Source of the DNA: Fischerella sp. CENA71
Lineage (GTDB): Bacteria; Cyanobacteriota; Cyanobacteriia; Cyanobacteriales; Nostocaceae
Direction of reading: 5' to 3'
DNA length: 64,000 nucleotides
Assembly (NCBI GenBank): GCA_024239075.1
Contig: JANBVI010000004.1
Span: forward strand, 1 to 64,000
Of this stretch, positions 16,828 to 26,430 are shown in pieces; the first letter of the stretch is position 1, and each line of letters begins with the position of its first letter. The position numbers were made by a program, and so were the translations under genes. The notes below the pieces were generated by a model, which was given only the letters and a program-made list of their open reading frames with translations, was not told the origin of the DNA and did not search any database.

Positions 16828-17466
16828 ATGAGTATAATTATTTGCCCAGGTATACATACACAAGACTTAACAGAGAACTTTATTACGGCTTGGAGAGACT
16901 TAGTAGTTCATAGTTTACAGTCTCCAGATTCAGTAAATATACTAGTTTACCCAGCCGAAGTTTTTTCATCATTATCAGCATTTCATATTTTAGAGTTTTT
17001 ACACAAACACTTAGGAGACAGGCTCGAATCGCCGCTTATATTTATTTGTTTTAGTGCTGGTGTAGTTGGAGCGATCGCAGCCGCATCTGCATGGCAACTA
17101 CTAGGAGGTAAAATAAAAGCTTTTATTGCTATAGACGGATGGGGAGTACCATTATGGGGAAACTTTCCTATCCATAGGATGAGCCATGATTACTTCACTC
17201 ACTGGAGTTCTAAACTACTGGGTGGCGGCGAAAATAATTTTTATGCAGATCCAGCAGTTGAGCATTTAGAAATGTGGCGATCGCCCCAAACCGTCCAAGG
17301 TTGGTCGGTAGACTCATCTTTTAGGGAATCGCCATCCCCGCAAAGTTTAACTGCGGCTGAATTTTTGCACCAACTTTTGGTGCGCTATGAAAAAATTAGT
17401 CCGGAAAGTATAAGTACTAAGGAGGAGATCGGGAATCAGGGATCGGGGACTAGGATAGGTTTTTAA
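16828..17466 (+). CDS. Alpha/beta-hydrolase-like protein, unknown function
   Basis: A 212-residue protein beginning MSIIICPGIHTQDLTENF. The strand-turn-helix LIFICFSAGVVGAIAAAS at about residues 71-88 looks like a nucleophile elbow with Ser75-ish in a degenerate G-x-S-x-G (here C-F-S-A-G), and FIAIDGWGVPLWG near 103 could hold the acid residue. This suggests a cyanobacterial alpha/beta hydrolase relative, but activity is unproven. The last residues (EEIGNQGSGTRIGF) come from a GGGGATC-type repeat that has run into the gene; the natural end was probably near ISPESIS. No function can be assigned from context. Confidence 0.65.
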   Translation: MSIIICPGIHTQDLTENFITAWRDLVVHSLQSPDSVNILVYPAEVFSSLSAFHILEFLHKHLGDRLESPLIFICFSAGVVGAIAAASAWQLLGGKIKAFIAIDGWGVPLWGNFPIHRMSHDYFTHWSSKLLGGGENNFYADPAVEHLEMWRSPQTVQGWSVDSSFRESPSPQSLTAAEFLHQLLVRYEKISPESISTKEEIGNQGSGTRIGF

Positions 17467-17479
17467 TATAATACTCAAT

Positions 17480-17574
17480 TCCAATCCCAATCCCCAATCC
17501 CCAATCCCCAATCCCCAATCCCCGATCCCCAATCCCCAATCCCCTATTCCCAATCCCCGATCCCCTATTCCCTA
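17480..17574. repeat. CCCCAAT/CCCCGAT STRR array
   Basis: About thirteen heptamers of the type CCCCAAT with CCCCGAT and CCCCTATT variants fill the gap between the hydrolase-like gene and the following MFS gene. It is the complement of the GGGGATC-type units at the end of the hydrolase-like gene, so the two can pair as a long imperfect hairpin. It ends only 7 bp before the MFS start. Confidence 0.9.
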
Positions 17575-17581
17575 ATTGCTG

Positions 17582-18844
17582 ATGTTTCCAACTGAACCTG
17601 CTGCTGTAAACAAAGGATTTGGCGTCCTGCTCAGAAACCGTAGTTTTATGCTGCTGTGGATTGGGCAGTTATTATCTCAGCTTGCGGATAAAGTTTTCTT
17701 TGTTTTAATGATTGCCCTATTAGAAAACTATCCACCTCCTGCGGGTATAGCCGAAAACTCGATGTACTCAGCTTTAATGGTGGCATTTACAGTTCCAGCA
17801 ATTTTGTTTGGTTCTGCTGGAGGTGTATTTGTCGATCGCTTTCCAAAAAAGCTGATCATGGTTGGTTCAGATGTTGTCCGCGGTTTGTTGACACTGTTAA
17901 TACCGCTTTTGCCACGGGAGTTTTTGATTTTATTAATACTGACTTTTGCAATCTCCACTGTGACGCAGTTTTTTGCACCCGCAGAACAGGCAGTTATTCC
18001 GTTATTGGTGAAGCGAGAGAATTTGATGGCAGCCAATGCCTTGTTCAGCAGCACCATGATGGGTGCTTTAATTGTGGGATTTGCGATCGGCGAACCGATG
18101 TTAAGCTGGGCAAAAAATTACCTTGGTCCCAATTATGGTCAAGAGCTGATAGTGGCAATATTGTATATGTCTTCTGCTGGGATTATGCAGCCCATTAACT
18201 TTAAAGACAACAGAACCATTAGCGAACAGGAAGTGAGTATACATCCTTGGACAGACTTTAAACAAGGGTTGCGCTATCTCAAAAAAAATCGCTTGGTATT
18301 AAATGCCATGCTGCAACTAGTGACTTTGTATTGCGTATTTGCAGCCCTAGTAGTGCTAGCAATTCAACTAGCAGCAGAATTTGGATTAAAAGAGAAACAA
18401 TTTGGCTTTTTCTTGGCAGCAGCAGGCGTAGGAATGGTAATTGGAGCCGGGATTTTGGGTCATTGGGGTGATAAATTTCATCACAAGCCCTTACCCTTGA
18501 TCGGGTTTTTGATGATGGCAATAGTTTTAGGGGTCTTCACTTTTGTTAACCAACTATCATTGGCTTTAGGACTTTGTGCTGTTTTAGGAATAGGTGCAGC
18601 TCTAATTGGTGTGCCAATGCAAACTTTAATCCAACAACAAACCCCACCTTCGATGCTTGGTAAAGTCTTTGGGTTTCAAAATCATGCGATCAATATAGCT
18701 CTTTCTTTACCACTGGCTATTACCGGCCCAATTACTGACGCTTTAGGCTTGCGAAGCGTGTTAGTAGGAATGAGTGCGATCGTCGCGATTATTGGTGTTT
18801 GGGCTTGGCACAATACCCGTCGAGTTTTGCAAGACGTGATATAG
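17582..18844 (+). CDS. MFS transporter (EntS-like, MFS_3 type)
   Basis: A 420-residue major facilitator with about 12 hydrophobic segments. The N-terminal NRSFMLLWIGQLLSQLADKVFF and loop GGVFVDRFPKKLIMVGSD (motif A-like, D-R-F-P-K-K) are typical of the MFS_3/enterobactin-exporter (EntS) group; FAISTVTQFFAPAEQAVIPLL is also conserved in it. A leading TTG two codons earlier exists, but ATG 17582 is preferred. Members export siderophores, drugs or other small molecules; the substrate here is unknown. It begins right after an STRR array and ends right before another, so its own regulatory sequence must be very short or lie in the repeat. Confidence 0.85.
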   Translation: MFPTEPAAVNKGFGVLLRNRSFMLLWIGQLLSQLADKVFFVLMIALLENYPPPAGIAENSMYSALMVAFTVPAILFGSAGGVFVDRFPKKLIMVGSDVVRGLLTLLIPLLPREFLILLILTFAISTVTQFFAPAEQAVIPLLVKRENLMAANALFSSTMMGALIVGFAIGEPMLSWAKNYLGPNYGQELIVAILYMSSAGIMQPINFKDNRTISEQEVSIHPWTDFKQGLRYLKKNRLVLNAMLQLVTLYCVFAALVVLAIQLAAEFGLKEKQFGFFLAAAGVGMVIGAGILGHWGDKFHHKPLPLIGFLMMAIVLGVFTFVNQLSLALGLCAVLGIGAALIGVPMQTLIQQQTPPSMLGKVFGFQNHAINIALSLPLAITGPITDALGLRSVLVGMSAIVAIIGVWAWHNTRRVLQDVI

Positions 18845-19053
18845 GGGATCGGGGATCGGGGAAAGGGAGTGTGGGGGGTGTGGGGAGTGTGGGGAGTGTG
18901 GGGAGTGTGGGGAGCAGGGAGCAGGGAGCAGGGAGACAAAGGAGAAGAACCAATGCCCAATGCCCGATGCCCAATGTCCAATCCCCTTTCCCCGATCCCC
19001 TTTCCCCAATCCCCTTTCCCCGATCCCCTTTCCCCGATCCCCAATGCCCAATG
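18844..19053. repeat. Compound STRR block with inverted arms
   Basis: Left part: GGGGATC units then GTGTGGGGA units and AGCAGGG units. Right part: CCCAATG/CCCGATG, then CCCCTTT, CCCCGAT and CCCCAAT units. The left GGGATCGGGGATCGGGGAAA and the right TTTCCCCGATCCCC are complementary, so the block can fold on itself. It begins at the stop codon of the MFS gene and lies upstream of ilvB. Several long frames across it are artefacts of the repeat. Confidence 0.9.
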
Positions 19054-19158
19054 TCAGGGATAAGTGATAATTTCAAGAAATGATCAAAGTTTTAAATTAA
19101 AATGAGAATTTAACTACAGAAATTCAGCATTATCTTAGCTAATAGGTGAGGTTCGACT

Positions 19159-21078
19159 GTGCGTTCACGAAGTGTCTCCGTCGGAGAATCGCGTTCCCCA
19201 ATCATTGGTTCACAAACCGAGAAGCAAGCCCAGTCTAGTGTATCTTCATCGCCAGTCGTGACGCCCAGACGTGCATCTGGTGGTTTTGCACTGCTTGACA
19301 GTCTAAAACGCCATGGCGTCGAATATATTTTTGGTTATCCTGGTGGTGCGATTCTACCAATTTATGATGATTTGTATAAAACGCAAGCTAGTGGTGAGGG
19401 TATCAAGCACATCTTAGTTAGACATGAACAAGGTGCCGCCCATGCTGCTGATGGTTATGCCCGCGCTACAGGGAAGGTAGGGGTGTGCTTTGGCACATCA
19501 GGTCCAGGGGCGACTAACTTGGTAACAGGTATTGCCACTGCTTATATGGACTCAATCCCGATGGTCATTGTCACGGGACAAGTACCGCGTCATGCAATTG
19601 GTACAGATGCGTTTCAGGAAACCGATATTTACGGTATTACACTGCCAATTGTGAAGCACTCTTACGTAGTGCGTGACCCCAAAGATATGGCACGGGTCGT
19701 AGCTGAAGCTTTCCACATTGCCACAACGGGACGACCAGGGCCAGTTTTGATTGATGTCCCTAAAGATGTAGCATTTGAAGAATTTGATTATTTACCTGTG
19801 CAACCGGGTTCGGTGAAGTTACCCGGATATCGCCCCACAGTTAAGGGAAATCCACGCCAGATCCACGCTGCAATTCAACTGATTCGCGACAGTCGCCGTC
19901 CTTTGTTGTATGTCGGTGGAGGTGCGATCGCTGCTGATGCTTATGCAGAACTTCAAGAGTTGGCTGAGTTATTCCAAATCCCTGTTACTACAACTTTGAT
20001 GGGTTTGGGTGCTTTTGATGAGCATCACCCTCTATCTTTGGCAATGTTGGGAATGCATGGTACTGCTTATGCTAACTTTGCAGTTACCGATTGTGATTTA
20101 CTCATTTGTGTGGGTGCAAGATTTGATGACCGCGTTACGGGCAAGTTGGATGAATTCGCTTCCCGCGCGAAGGTAATTCATATAGATATCGACCCCGCAG
20201 AAGTCGGTAAAAATCGCGTCCCCGATGTGCCTATAGTCGGTGATGTCAAGAACGTATTGCAAGATATTTTACGCCGATGTGAAGAATTGGGTATCAAAGG
20301 TACACCCAACCAAACCCAAGATTGGTTGAGATTAATCAATCGCTGGAAAGAGGAATATCCTTTGGTTGTACCACACCATGCCGATAGCATTTCACCACAA
20401 GAAGTAATTGTAGAGGTCGCTAGCCAAGCACCTCATGCTATCTACACCACAGATGTCGGTCAACATCAAATGTGGGCAGCTCAATTTCTCAAAGCAGGGC
20501 CTCGACGCTGGATTTCTAGCGGTGGTTTGGGAACAATGGGTTTTGGCGTACCAGCAGCCATGGGTGCTAAAGTAGCTTTCCCTGATCAAGAAGTCATCTG
20601 TATTAGTGGTGATGCCAGTTTCCAGATGTGTTTACAGGAACTTGGCACACTCTCACAGTATGGAATAAATGTCAAGACTGTCATTCTTAATAATGGTTGG
20701 CAGGGGATGGTGCGCCAGTGGCAACAAGCTTTCCACGGTGAGCGTTACTCTTGTTCCAACATGGAAGTAGGGATGCCAGATATTGAATTACTAGCAAAAG
20801 CTTATGGCATTAAAGGTGTAGTAGTTAACAGCCAGGAAGAATTGAAAGATGCGATCGCCGAAATGTTAGCCTATGACGGCCCGGTAATTCTTGATGTCCG
20901 TGTAACCAAAGACGAAAACTGTTATCCAATGGTAGCACCAGGGAAGAGCAACGCTCAGATGATCGGTTTACCTAAACAAGCACCGAAAGCTGACGTCGAA
21001 GCAGTGTATTGCAGTAATTGTGGTGCGAAAAACCTTCCTGCTAACAATTTCTGTCCAGAGTGCGGCACAAAGTTGTAA
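19159..21078 (+). CDS. ilvB: Acetolactate synthase large subunit with C-terminal zinc ribbon
   Basis: A 639-residue thiamine-diphosphate enzyme that condenses pyruvate (or pyruvate plus 2-ketobutyrate), the first committed step of branched-chain amino acid synthesis. Visible: [16 protein letters not shown] near 60, the catalytic-Glu region [17 protein letters not shown] near 90, [19 protein letters not shown] near 115, the FAD/middle domain LLYVGGGAI near 250, and the TPP-binding [15 protein letters not shown] near 485 to the NN of VILNNGW. After the normal end ([21 protein letters not shown]) comes a 40-residue tail with a four-cysteine zinc ribbon at C618, C621, C632 and C635. The start is GTG 19159; the first 40 residues are Ser-rich and variable. 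Confidence 0.95.
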   Translation: MRSRSVSVGESRSPIIGSQTEKQAQSSVSSSPVVTPRRASGGFALLDSLKRHGVEYIFGYPGGAILPIYDDLYKTQASGEGIKHILVRHEQGAAHAADGYARATGKVGVCFGTSGPGATNLVTGIATAYMDSIPMVIVTGQVPRHAIGTDAFQETDIYGITLPIVKHSYVVRDPKDMARVVAEAFHIATTGRPGPVLIDVPKDVAFEEFDYLPVQPGSVKLPGYRPTVKGNPRQIHAAIQLIRDSRRPLLYVGGGAIAADAYAELQELAELFQIPVTTTLMGLGAFDEHHPLSLAMLGMHGTAYANFAVTDCDLLICVGARFDDRVTGKLDEFASRAKVIHIDIDPAEVGKNRVPDVPIVGDVKNVLQDILRRCEELGIKGTPNQTQDWLRLINRWKEEYPLVVPHHADSISPQEVIVEVASQAPHAIYTTDVGQHQMWAAQFLKAGPRRWISSGGLGTMGFGVPAAMGAKVAFPDQEVICISGDASFQMCLQELGTLSQYGINVKTVILNNGWQGMVRQWQQAFHGERYSCSNMEVGMPDIELLAKAYGIKGVVVNSQEELKDAIAEMLAYDGPVILDVRVTKDENCYPMVAPGKSNAQMIGLPKQAPKADVEAVYCSNCGAKNLPANNFCPECGTKL

Positions 21079-21088
21079 TAAAGTTTTT

Positions 21089-21114
21089 GTAGTGAGTGCT
21101 TTTGCACTCACTAC
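21089..21114. terminator. Hairpin after ilvB
   Basis: GTAGTGAGTGC pairs perfectly over 11 bp with GCACTCACTAC around a TTTT loop, 11 bp after the ilvB stop. Only a short A/T-rich stretch follows, so termination is plausible but not certain. The GTAGTGAG arm also resembles the GTAGTGAGGAC dispersed repeat at 33597. Confidence 0.65.
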
Positions 21115-21322
21115 AATCATTTCAAAGGGAATTGACCGATAATTCCAAGCAGGGTAGCAGAAAGCGCAGTGGCTCCAAAATCCAAAATTGGATGACCTTG
21201 TTATAAAAATTCATCTAAATATATAAAATTTAAATTTATTACTCACACTAATAATTTTGTTGGTATTAGATAAAGTAAACATCCTACTTGTGTGAGTATC
21301 AAAAACAAACAAACAATCTTAT

Positions 21323-21517
21323 CTATTTACCCTTGAGTGCCTTATTAAAGTTTTGCCGATAGGGTTTGTTTGTAATATACAAAACTGGCCATAATAAAGA
21401 CAAAATCAGGCGATTAGCTGTACTGCGAGTAAAATTTGTCTTTCTATATCCACTCCAGAACTTCCAAGCAAAACCTGTATAACCTACAATCAATAAAACA
21501 GTAATTAATCCACTCAT
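21323..21517 (-). CDS. Small cyanobacterial membrane protein, unknown function
   Basis: A 64-residue protein with one clear N-terminal hydrophobic helix (MSGLITVLLIVGYTGFAWKF, residues 1-20), a basic loop SGYRKTNFTRSTANRL, and a second shorter hydrophobic stretch ILSLLWPVLYI near 38-48, then a basic tail. The pattern and composition look like a conserved small protein of cyanobacterial membranes; I do not know its function. A plausible ribosome binding site (GGAG within GTGGAGTAAATTGCA) precedes ATG 21517. It stands alone between ilvB and the nucleotidyltransferase gene. Confidence 0.7.
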   Translation of the reverse strand: MSGLITVLLIVGYTGFAWKFWSGYRKTNFTRSTANRLILSLLWPVLYITNKPYRQNFNKALKGK

Positions 21518-21938
21518 TGCAATTTACTCCACAATCAAAAAATAGAATTTGAGTTGAGAATTTTCACGCGATCGCGCAATCTAATCAATTACACCAATCA
21601 AGCATTACTAAACGCTATAGTTAAGCACCCGCTTTGATAGATAAATTTTCATAAATCCAGTTTAAATTAGCTTCCCCTTTAGTATCCAGTTAGGGAATGG
21701 GGAATGCGGGGACGCGAAAATCATCATAAATTCTCGACCTGTCGCCGTGTCTCCGTGTCTCCGATCCCCAATCCCTATTTCCAAGTTAATGTGGTAAGTA
21801 AATATACTTATATCTAGCTAGATGCATCTATTGGAAGTTCCTCAAATTTCAATATCCGTAGGACACTAAAGAAAGCAGATAAAACTGATCTGATTTATCT
21901 TGACGCAGCAAGTGGTGCAAACAGCCTAAGGAGGATTT
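21518..21938. other. Intergenic region upstream of the nucleotidyltransferase-mutase gene
   Basis: No gene seen. It contains a GGGGAATGCGGGGACGCG and CGTGTCTCCGTGTCTCCGAT short-repeat patch at about 21695-21780. The 3' end provides a strong ribosome binding site (AAGGAGG, about 21929) for the gene at 21939. The region must also contain the divergent promoters for that gene and for the small membrane protein. Confidence 0.6.
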
Positions 21939-24467
21939 ATGAGAGCAGTATTAATGGCAGGGGGTTCAGGAACACGGCTTCGTCCACTCACTTGTGATCT
22001 GCCTAAACCGATGGTACCGATCTTAAATCGACCAATTGCGGAACATATTATTAATCTTCTCAAACGACATGATATTACAGAAATAGTTGCCACGCTGCAT
22101 TATCTACCAGATGCTTTGCGAGATTATTTTCAGGATGGCAGCGATTTTGGCGTCCAAATTACTTACTCTGTTGAAGAAGACCAGCCTTTGGGTACTGCTG
22201 GATGTGTGAAAAATATTGCCGAACTTCTGGATGAAACTTTTTTAGTAATTAGTGGTGATAGCATCACAGATTTTGATTTAACAGCAGCGATTGAATTTCA
22301 CAAACAAAAAAAATCAAAAGCTACTTTGATTTTGACTCGTGTTCCTAACCCCATTGAGTTTGGGGTAGTAATTACTGATGAAGATCATCGTATTTGTCGA
22401 TTTTTAGAAAAACCTTCTACAAGCGAAATTTTTTCCGATACTGTTAATACCGGTGCTTACATTTTAGAACCAGAAGTTTTGGAATATCTGCCTGCCAACA
22501 CCGAATCAGACTTTTCCAAAGATTTGTTTCCTTTGTTGTTGGCAAAAGGTGAACCAATGTACGGTTATATCGCCCAAGGTTATTGGTGTGACGTTGGTCA
22601 CTTAGATGCTTATCGGGAAGCTCAGTATGATGCATTAGAGCAAAAAGTTAATCTTGACTTTCCATACCAAGAACAATTTTCGGGTGTTTGGATCGGTCAA
22701 AATACTTACATAGATCCAACCGCTAAAATTGAAGCCCCTGTGGTGATCGGCGATAATTGCCGTATAGGTGCGAGAGTATACATAGAACCAGGAACTATCA
22801 TCGGAGACAAAGTAACTATAGGGGCGGATGCGAATCTCAAGCGCCCCATTGTGTGGAATGGTGCCATTATCGGTGAGGAAGCGCAACTTTCGGCTTGTGT
22901 AATTTCTCGTGGTACTCGTGTAGATCGTCGCGCCCACGTTTTGGAAGCTGCTGTAGTTGGTTCGCTGTCAACTGTAGGAGAAGAAGCTCAAATTAGTCCT
23001 GGTGTGCGAGTTTGGCCAAGTAAGAAAATTGATTCAGGGGCGATTCTAAATATTAACTTAATTTGGGGAAATACTGCTCAACGTAATTTGTTTGGGCAAC
23101 GAGGTGTACAAGGATTAGCAAATATCGACATTACCCCAGAATTCGCAGTGAAATTAGGTGCAGCTTACGGTTCCACCTTAAAACCTGGTTCGCGGGTAAC
23201 GGTTTCCCGTGATCAACGTAATATTTCCCGCATGGTAACACGATCGCTCATTGCGGGTTTAATGTCTGTTGGTATTGATATTCAAAACCTAGACGCCACT
23301 GCTATCCCCATTGCCCGTACAGTTATACCGACAATGGGAGTAGCTGGTGGTATCCATGTGCGGGTACATCCCGATCGCGCAGATTACATCCTAATTGAGT
23401 TTATGGATGCTAAGGGTATTAATATTTCCAAAGCTCAAGAAAAGAAAATTGAAGGGGCTTACTTTAAAGAAGATATGCGGCGATCGCTCATTCATGAAAT
23501 TGGTGATGTTGCTTATCCCAGTCAAGTAGTTGATGAATACTGCACAGCTTTTGAAAAACTATTACATATAGATACACTTCGTAACAGTCGAGCAAAAGTA
23601 GTAATAGACTACGTCTATGCTGTATCTGGGGCAGTTTTGCCGCAAATGTTAGATAAATATGGCGCAGATGCGGTGGTATTGAATGCTAGTTTAAATAAAA
23701 CTGCCATGTCTGCTACTGACCGGGAAACCCTATTAACACAGCTGGGTCACGTGGTGGAAGCGTTAAAAGCCAATTTTGGCATCCAAGTTTCAGCAAATGG
23801 TGAACAATTGATTCTAGTTGATGAATCAGGTATACCGATTCGTGGGGAAATGTTAACAGCACTGATGGTAGACATGATGTTAACTTCTAGCCCCAGAGGT
23901 ACAGTAGTTGTACCAGTACATGCATCCAGTGCGGTAGAACAAATCGCCCGTCGCCACGATGCTAAGGTGATTCGTACCAAAGCTAACCCTACAGCCTTAA
24001 TGGAAGCAAGTTACAAAAATCCGAATGTTGTTTTAGGAGGTAGTGCAGACACTGGTTTTATTTTCCCCCAACTACATCCGGGTTTTGATGCGATGTTCTG
24101 TATTGCCAAATTAATTGAGATGCTAACGATTCAAGAGCGATCGCTAGCCTCAGTACGTTCAGAATTGCCACGAGTTATTCACAAATCCCATATTATCAGG
24201 TGTCCTTGGACTGCAAAAGGCGCATTAATGCGCTACTTGGTTGAAACCCATCCAGCCCAAAATCTGGAATTAATTGATGGAGTGAAAATTTGTCAGCAAT
24301 ATGATGATAGTTGGGTGCTATTGTTACCAGATGCGAGTGAGCCACTAGTACATTTGTATGCAAATAGTCACGATCGCGATTGGGTTGATGAAAATTTGAG
24401 GAATTACCGCGCCCGTATACAGGCGTTTGTGGAAAGAGAACAAGAGCAGGTTGTTGCTGAGGTGTAA
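21939..24467 (+). CDS. Mannose-1-phosphate guanylyltransferase-like / phosphomannomutase-like fusion
   Basis: An 842-residue three-part protein. Residues 1-230 are a nucleotidyltransferase with [18 protein letters not shown] and the K-P motif ([12 protein letters not shown]), as in sugar-1-phosphate guanylyltransferases. Residues 250-370 are left-handed beta-helix hexapeptide repeats ([20 protein letters not shown]). Residues 385-830 have the alpha-D-phosphohexomutase fold. The mutase motifs are degenerate: the phosphoserine loop TASHNP is VRVHPD (about 474), the metal loop DGDADR is SANGEQ (about 619), and the sugar loop GEQSGH is GSADTG (about 701). The first domain is likely active and the mutase half probably not. 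An AAGGAGG ribosome binding site supports ATG 21939. Confidence 0.85.
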   Translation: MRAVLMAGGSGTRLRPLTCDLPKPMVPILNRPIAEHIINLLKRHDITEIVATLHYLPDALRDYFQDGSDFGVQITYSVEEDQPLGTAGCVKNIAELLDETFLVISGDSITDFDLTAAIEFHKQKKSKATLILTRVPNPIEFGVVITDEDHRICRFLEKPSTSEIFSDTVNTGAYILEPEVLEYLPANTESDFSKDLFPLLLAKGEPMYGYIAQGYWCDVGHLDAYREAQYDALEQKVNLDFPYQEQFSGVWIGQNTYIDPTAKIEAPVVIGDNCRIGARVYIEPGTIIGDKVTIGADANLKRPIVWNGAIIGEEAQLSACVISRGTRVDRRAHVLEAAVVGSLSTVGEEAQISPGVRVWPSKKIDSGAILNINLIWGNTAQRNLFGQRGVQGLANIDITPEFAVKLGAAYGSTLKPGSRVTVSRDQRNISRMVTRSLIAGLMSVGIDIQNLDATAIPIARTVIPTMGVAGGIHVRVHPDRADYILIEFMDAKGINISKAQEKKIEGAYFKEDMRRSLIHEIGDVAYPSQVVDEYCTAFEKLLHIDTLRNSRAKVVIDYVYAVSGAVLPQMLDKYGADAVVLNASLNKTAMSATDRETLLTQLGHVVEALKANFGIQVSANGEQLILVDESGIPIRGEMLTALMVDMMLTSSPRGTVVVPVHASSAVEQIARRHDAKVIRTKANPTALMEASYKNPNVVLGGSADTGFIFPQLHPGFDAMFCIAKLIEMLTIQERSLASVRSELPRVIHKSHIIRCPWTAKGALMRYLVETHPAQNLELIDGVKICQQYDDSWVLLLPDASEPLVHLYANSHDRDWVDENLRNYRARIQAFVEREQEQVVAEV

Positions 24468-24490
24468 GGTGGTTAAAGATTATTGATACT

Positions 24491-24543
24491 CTCACGGCTA
24501 CGTGAATATAACTAGGCTTATTCGTGCAGCCGTGGGATTTTTT
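24491..24543 (+). terminator. Rho-independent terminator after the fusion gene
   Basis: CACGGCT at 24493 pairs with AGCCGTG at 24528-24534, extended by imperfect pairing of CGTGAATA with TATTCGTG, and is followed by GGATTTTTTG. It is only about 25 bp after the stop codon. It overlaps the last codons of the convergent gene on the other strand. Confidence 0.75.
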
Positions 24544-24925
24544 GTTCGCCACCTTTTCCCTGCTTGGGGGAGTAGTCAGGGCAATTGCTTGCTTCTTCTG
24601 TTAAAACAATTGAAGGTTGAACTGCACAATTTAGATGATGATTTTGTGAGAAATATTGACATTTTCTACAGGGAACTTGACGTGAGGTATGGACTGCAAA
24701 AAATAACTTATTTGCTTGCGAAAGTCTCCTCATTTTAGACAAAAATACCAAAAATACTGCCCAAATTATTATGAAGGCAAGAGAACCTCCAGTAATCACA
24801 ATTCTTGCATGAGGAATGTTTGAATTATCAAATTTTCTATCTTCTACTTTTACTTCACTGTGAATAGTTTTGTTAAGTAAATTCTCAGCTGCTAGATATT
24901 GTACAAATTGTTCCTGAAAATGCAT
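24518..24925 (-). CDS. Membrane protein with cytosolic Cys motif, unknown function
   Basis: A 135-residue protein: soluble N-terminal 40 residues, one transmembrane helix (about 43-63, IVITGGSLAFIIIWAVFLVF), then a C-terminal part with CRKCQYFSQNHHLNCAVQPS near 85-104 and SNCPDY near 112. The four cysteines C-x2-C, C and C suggest a metal or Fe-S site. It looks like a small cyanobacterial conserved protein of unknown role. Its last codons coincide with the terminator of the convergent gene. ATG 24925 is the start; the ribosome binding site is not striking. Confidence 0.65.
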   Translation of the reverse strand: MHFQEQFVQYLAAENLLNKTIHSEVKVEDRKFDNSNIPHARIVITGGSLAFIIIWAVFLVFLSKMRRLSQANKLFFAVHTSRQVPCRKCQYFSQNHHLNCAVQPSIVLTEEASNCPDYSPKQGKGGEQKIPRLHE

Positions 24926-25485
24926 ATCGACACCCTTAATGAAATTTATTTACAGCATGGTTTAATGAGTCTCTTGAAATTGACAAATTATAATGTAAAA
25001 TTTTCTACTTTCTGAGCAGAGTATGACTTGTCAATATTGATTAGTTAATAAAACCGATATTATAGATGTAGCAAACTTTATATAAGAATAAATCTGTCAA
25101 GAGATTTGCTTGGATATAATAGATATATGTCAAAAGGAATAAGAAAAAATGATTATGATCAGCTATTAGTGTTAAACAACTATAGCAATCCTCAATCATA
25201 TAAACATTAAGATCCCCAACTTATTTGAAAAGTTGGGGTTTTATGTCTTCGGTTATATTACCTACATAGCGATCGCTTGAATAGCTGCTTGATTACTTTG
25301 AATAAAAAACTTGTGTGATCAAAAGTCTTTTTATGTATAGTCTAATTGTAATTATAAGTAGTTTAATTAGGACATATACATGATGATTAATAATAAAATA
25401 ATTTAACTTTTGTTCTCAAAAATACAAGCACTAAAGTGCTTACTACGAACCTATGAAGAGTTTTATAAATGCAATTTTTGCTGAG
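24926..25485. other. Gene-free AT-rich region with a terminator-like hairpin
   Basis: No coding frame of note. At 25214-25238 CCCCAACTT pairs with AAGTTGGGG over 9 bp and is followed by TTTTAT, the form of a Rho-independent terminator on the plus strand, yet no upstream plus-strand gene ends here, so an unrecognised small RNA or a repeat copy is possible. At 25427-25450 AAGCACTAAAGTGCTTACTACGAAC-like sequence belongs to the family at 33597. No other structure was noticed. Confidence 0.6.
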
Positions 25486-26409
25486 TCAAATTCCCCTTTC
25501 TTGGAGAAAAGTATCAAATGTTAACCTATTTGGAAGTGAAGTTTGTGCGCCGAGTTTAGTCGTTGCTATAGCACCTGCTGCTGCACCCCAAACGACTGCT
25601 TGACGTAAAGTCAGTCTTTGGAAAAGTGCAGCCGCTAAACCACCATTAAATGCATCTCCAGCTGCAACTGTGTCCACTGCTTTAACTGGAAATGCAGGTA
25701 CAAAAAAGATTTCATTAGCGGTAGCACCAACTACACCTTGAGCGCCTAATTTCACGATCGCATTTTTCACACCCCGATTCAATAAAGCTTCGGCTGCTTT
25801 CTTTGCAGATTCTGGTTCATTTACGGGAAAGCCTACTAATTGTCCTGCTTCTACTTCATTGGGAGTGATAATATCTACCAAAGGGTAAAGTTCATTTGGT
25901 AAATTTGACTGGGCGGGTGCAGGGTCGAGAATTACCGTTACTCCTGCTGCTCTTGCTACTTGTGCTGCTGCAATTACCGTAGCGATCGGAATCTCTAGTT
26001 GTAAAAGAAGTACTGTAGCTGTTTGCAACAAACGCGACATTCTAGTGACATCTTCTTGGTTAACGCATCCATTTGCGCCTGGAATCACAACAATTTGATT
26101 TTGAGTTGCATTGTCAATGATGATGATCGCAACACCAGAACTAACAGTTTCGTCTACCAAGACATTTTCAGTTTGTACACCAGCAGCTTGCAAACTATCA
26201 ACAAGTTCAGCACTAAAACTTTGTGCGCCTACACGTCCTACCATTTGTGTAGGAATTCCCAGTCGTGCTAACGCTACTGCTTGATTTGCACCTTTACCCC
26301 CAGGAACTTTAAAGAAATCGTATCCCAGCAGTGTTTCACCAGGGAGTGGTAATCGGGGTGCAGTTCCCACCAAATCCATATTGATACTACCGAAGACGAT
26401 CGCTGTCAT
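25486..26409 (-). CDS. rbsK: Ribokinase-family sugar kinase
   Basis: A 307-residue PfkB/ribokinase-family kinase, phosphorylating ribose (or another pentose/nucleoside) at O5 with ATP. The N-terminal substrate motif is FKVPGGKGANQAVALARLG near residues 33-51; the second PfkB signature DTVAAGDAFNGGLAAAL near 246-262 contains the catalytic Asp. The N-terminus IVFGSINMDLVG is typical for ribokinase proper. It starts 21 bp after the pentapeptide-repeat gene in the same direction, so it is the third gene of a ccmP-led cluster. No ribose transporter genes are nearby, so the source of ribose is unclear. Confidence 0.88.
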   Translation of the reverse strand: MTAIVFGSINMDLVGTAPRLPLPGETLLGYDFFKVPGGKGANQAVALARLGIPTQMVGRVGAQSFSAELVDSLQAAGVQTENVLVDETVSSGVAIIIIDNATQNQIVVIPGANGCVNQEDVTRMSRLLQTATVLLLQLEIPIATVIAAAQVARAAGVTVILDPAPAQSNLPNELYPLVDIITPNEVEAGQLVGFPVNEPESAKKAAEALLNRGVKNAIVKLGAQGVVGATANEIFFVPAFPVKAVDTVAAGDAFNGGLAAALFQRLTLRQAVVWGAAAGAIATTKLGAQTSLPNRLTFDTFLQERGI

Positions 26410-26430
26410 AAATCTTGAACAATAAACATT

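Noticed and set aside
18682-19083. Several 64-120 residue frames on both strands rich in Gly-Asp-Arg or Ser-Pro-His
   Set aside because: All lie in the compound STRR block and reflect the heptamer repeats rather than selection for protein.
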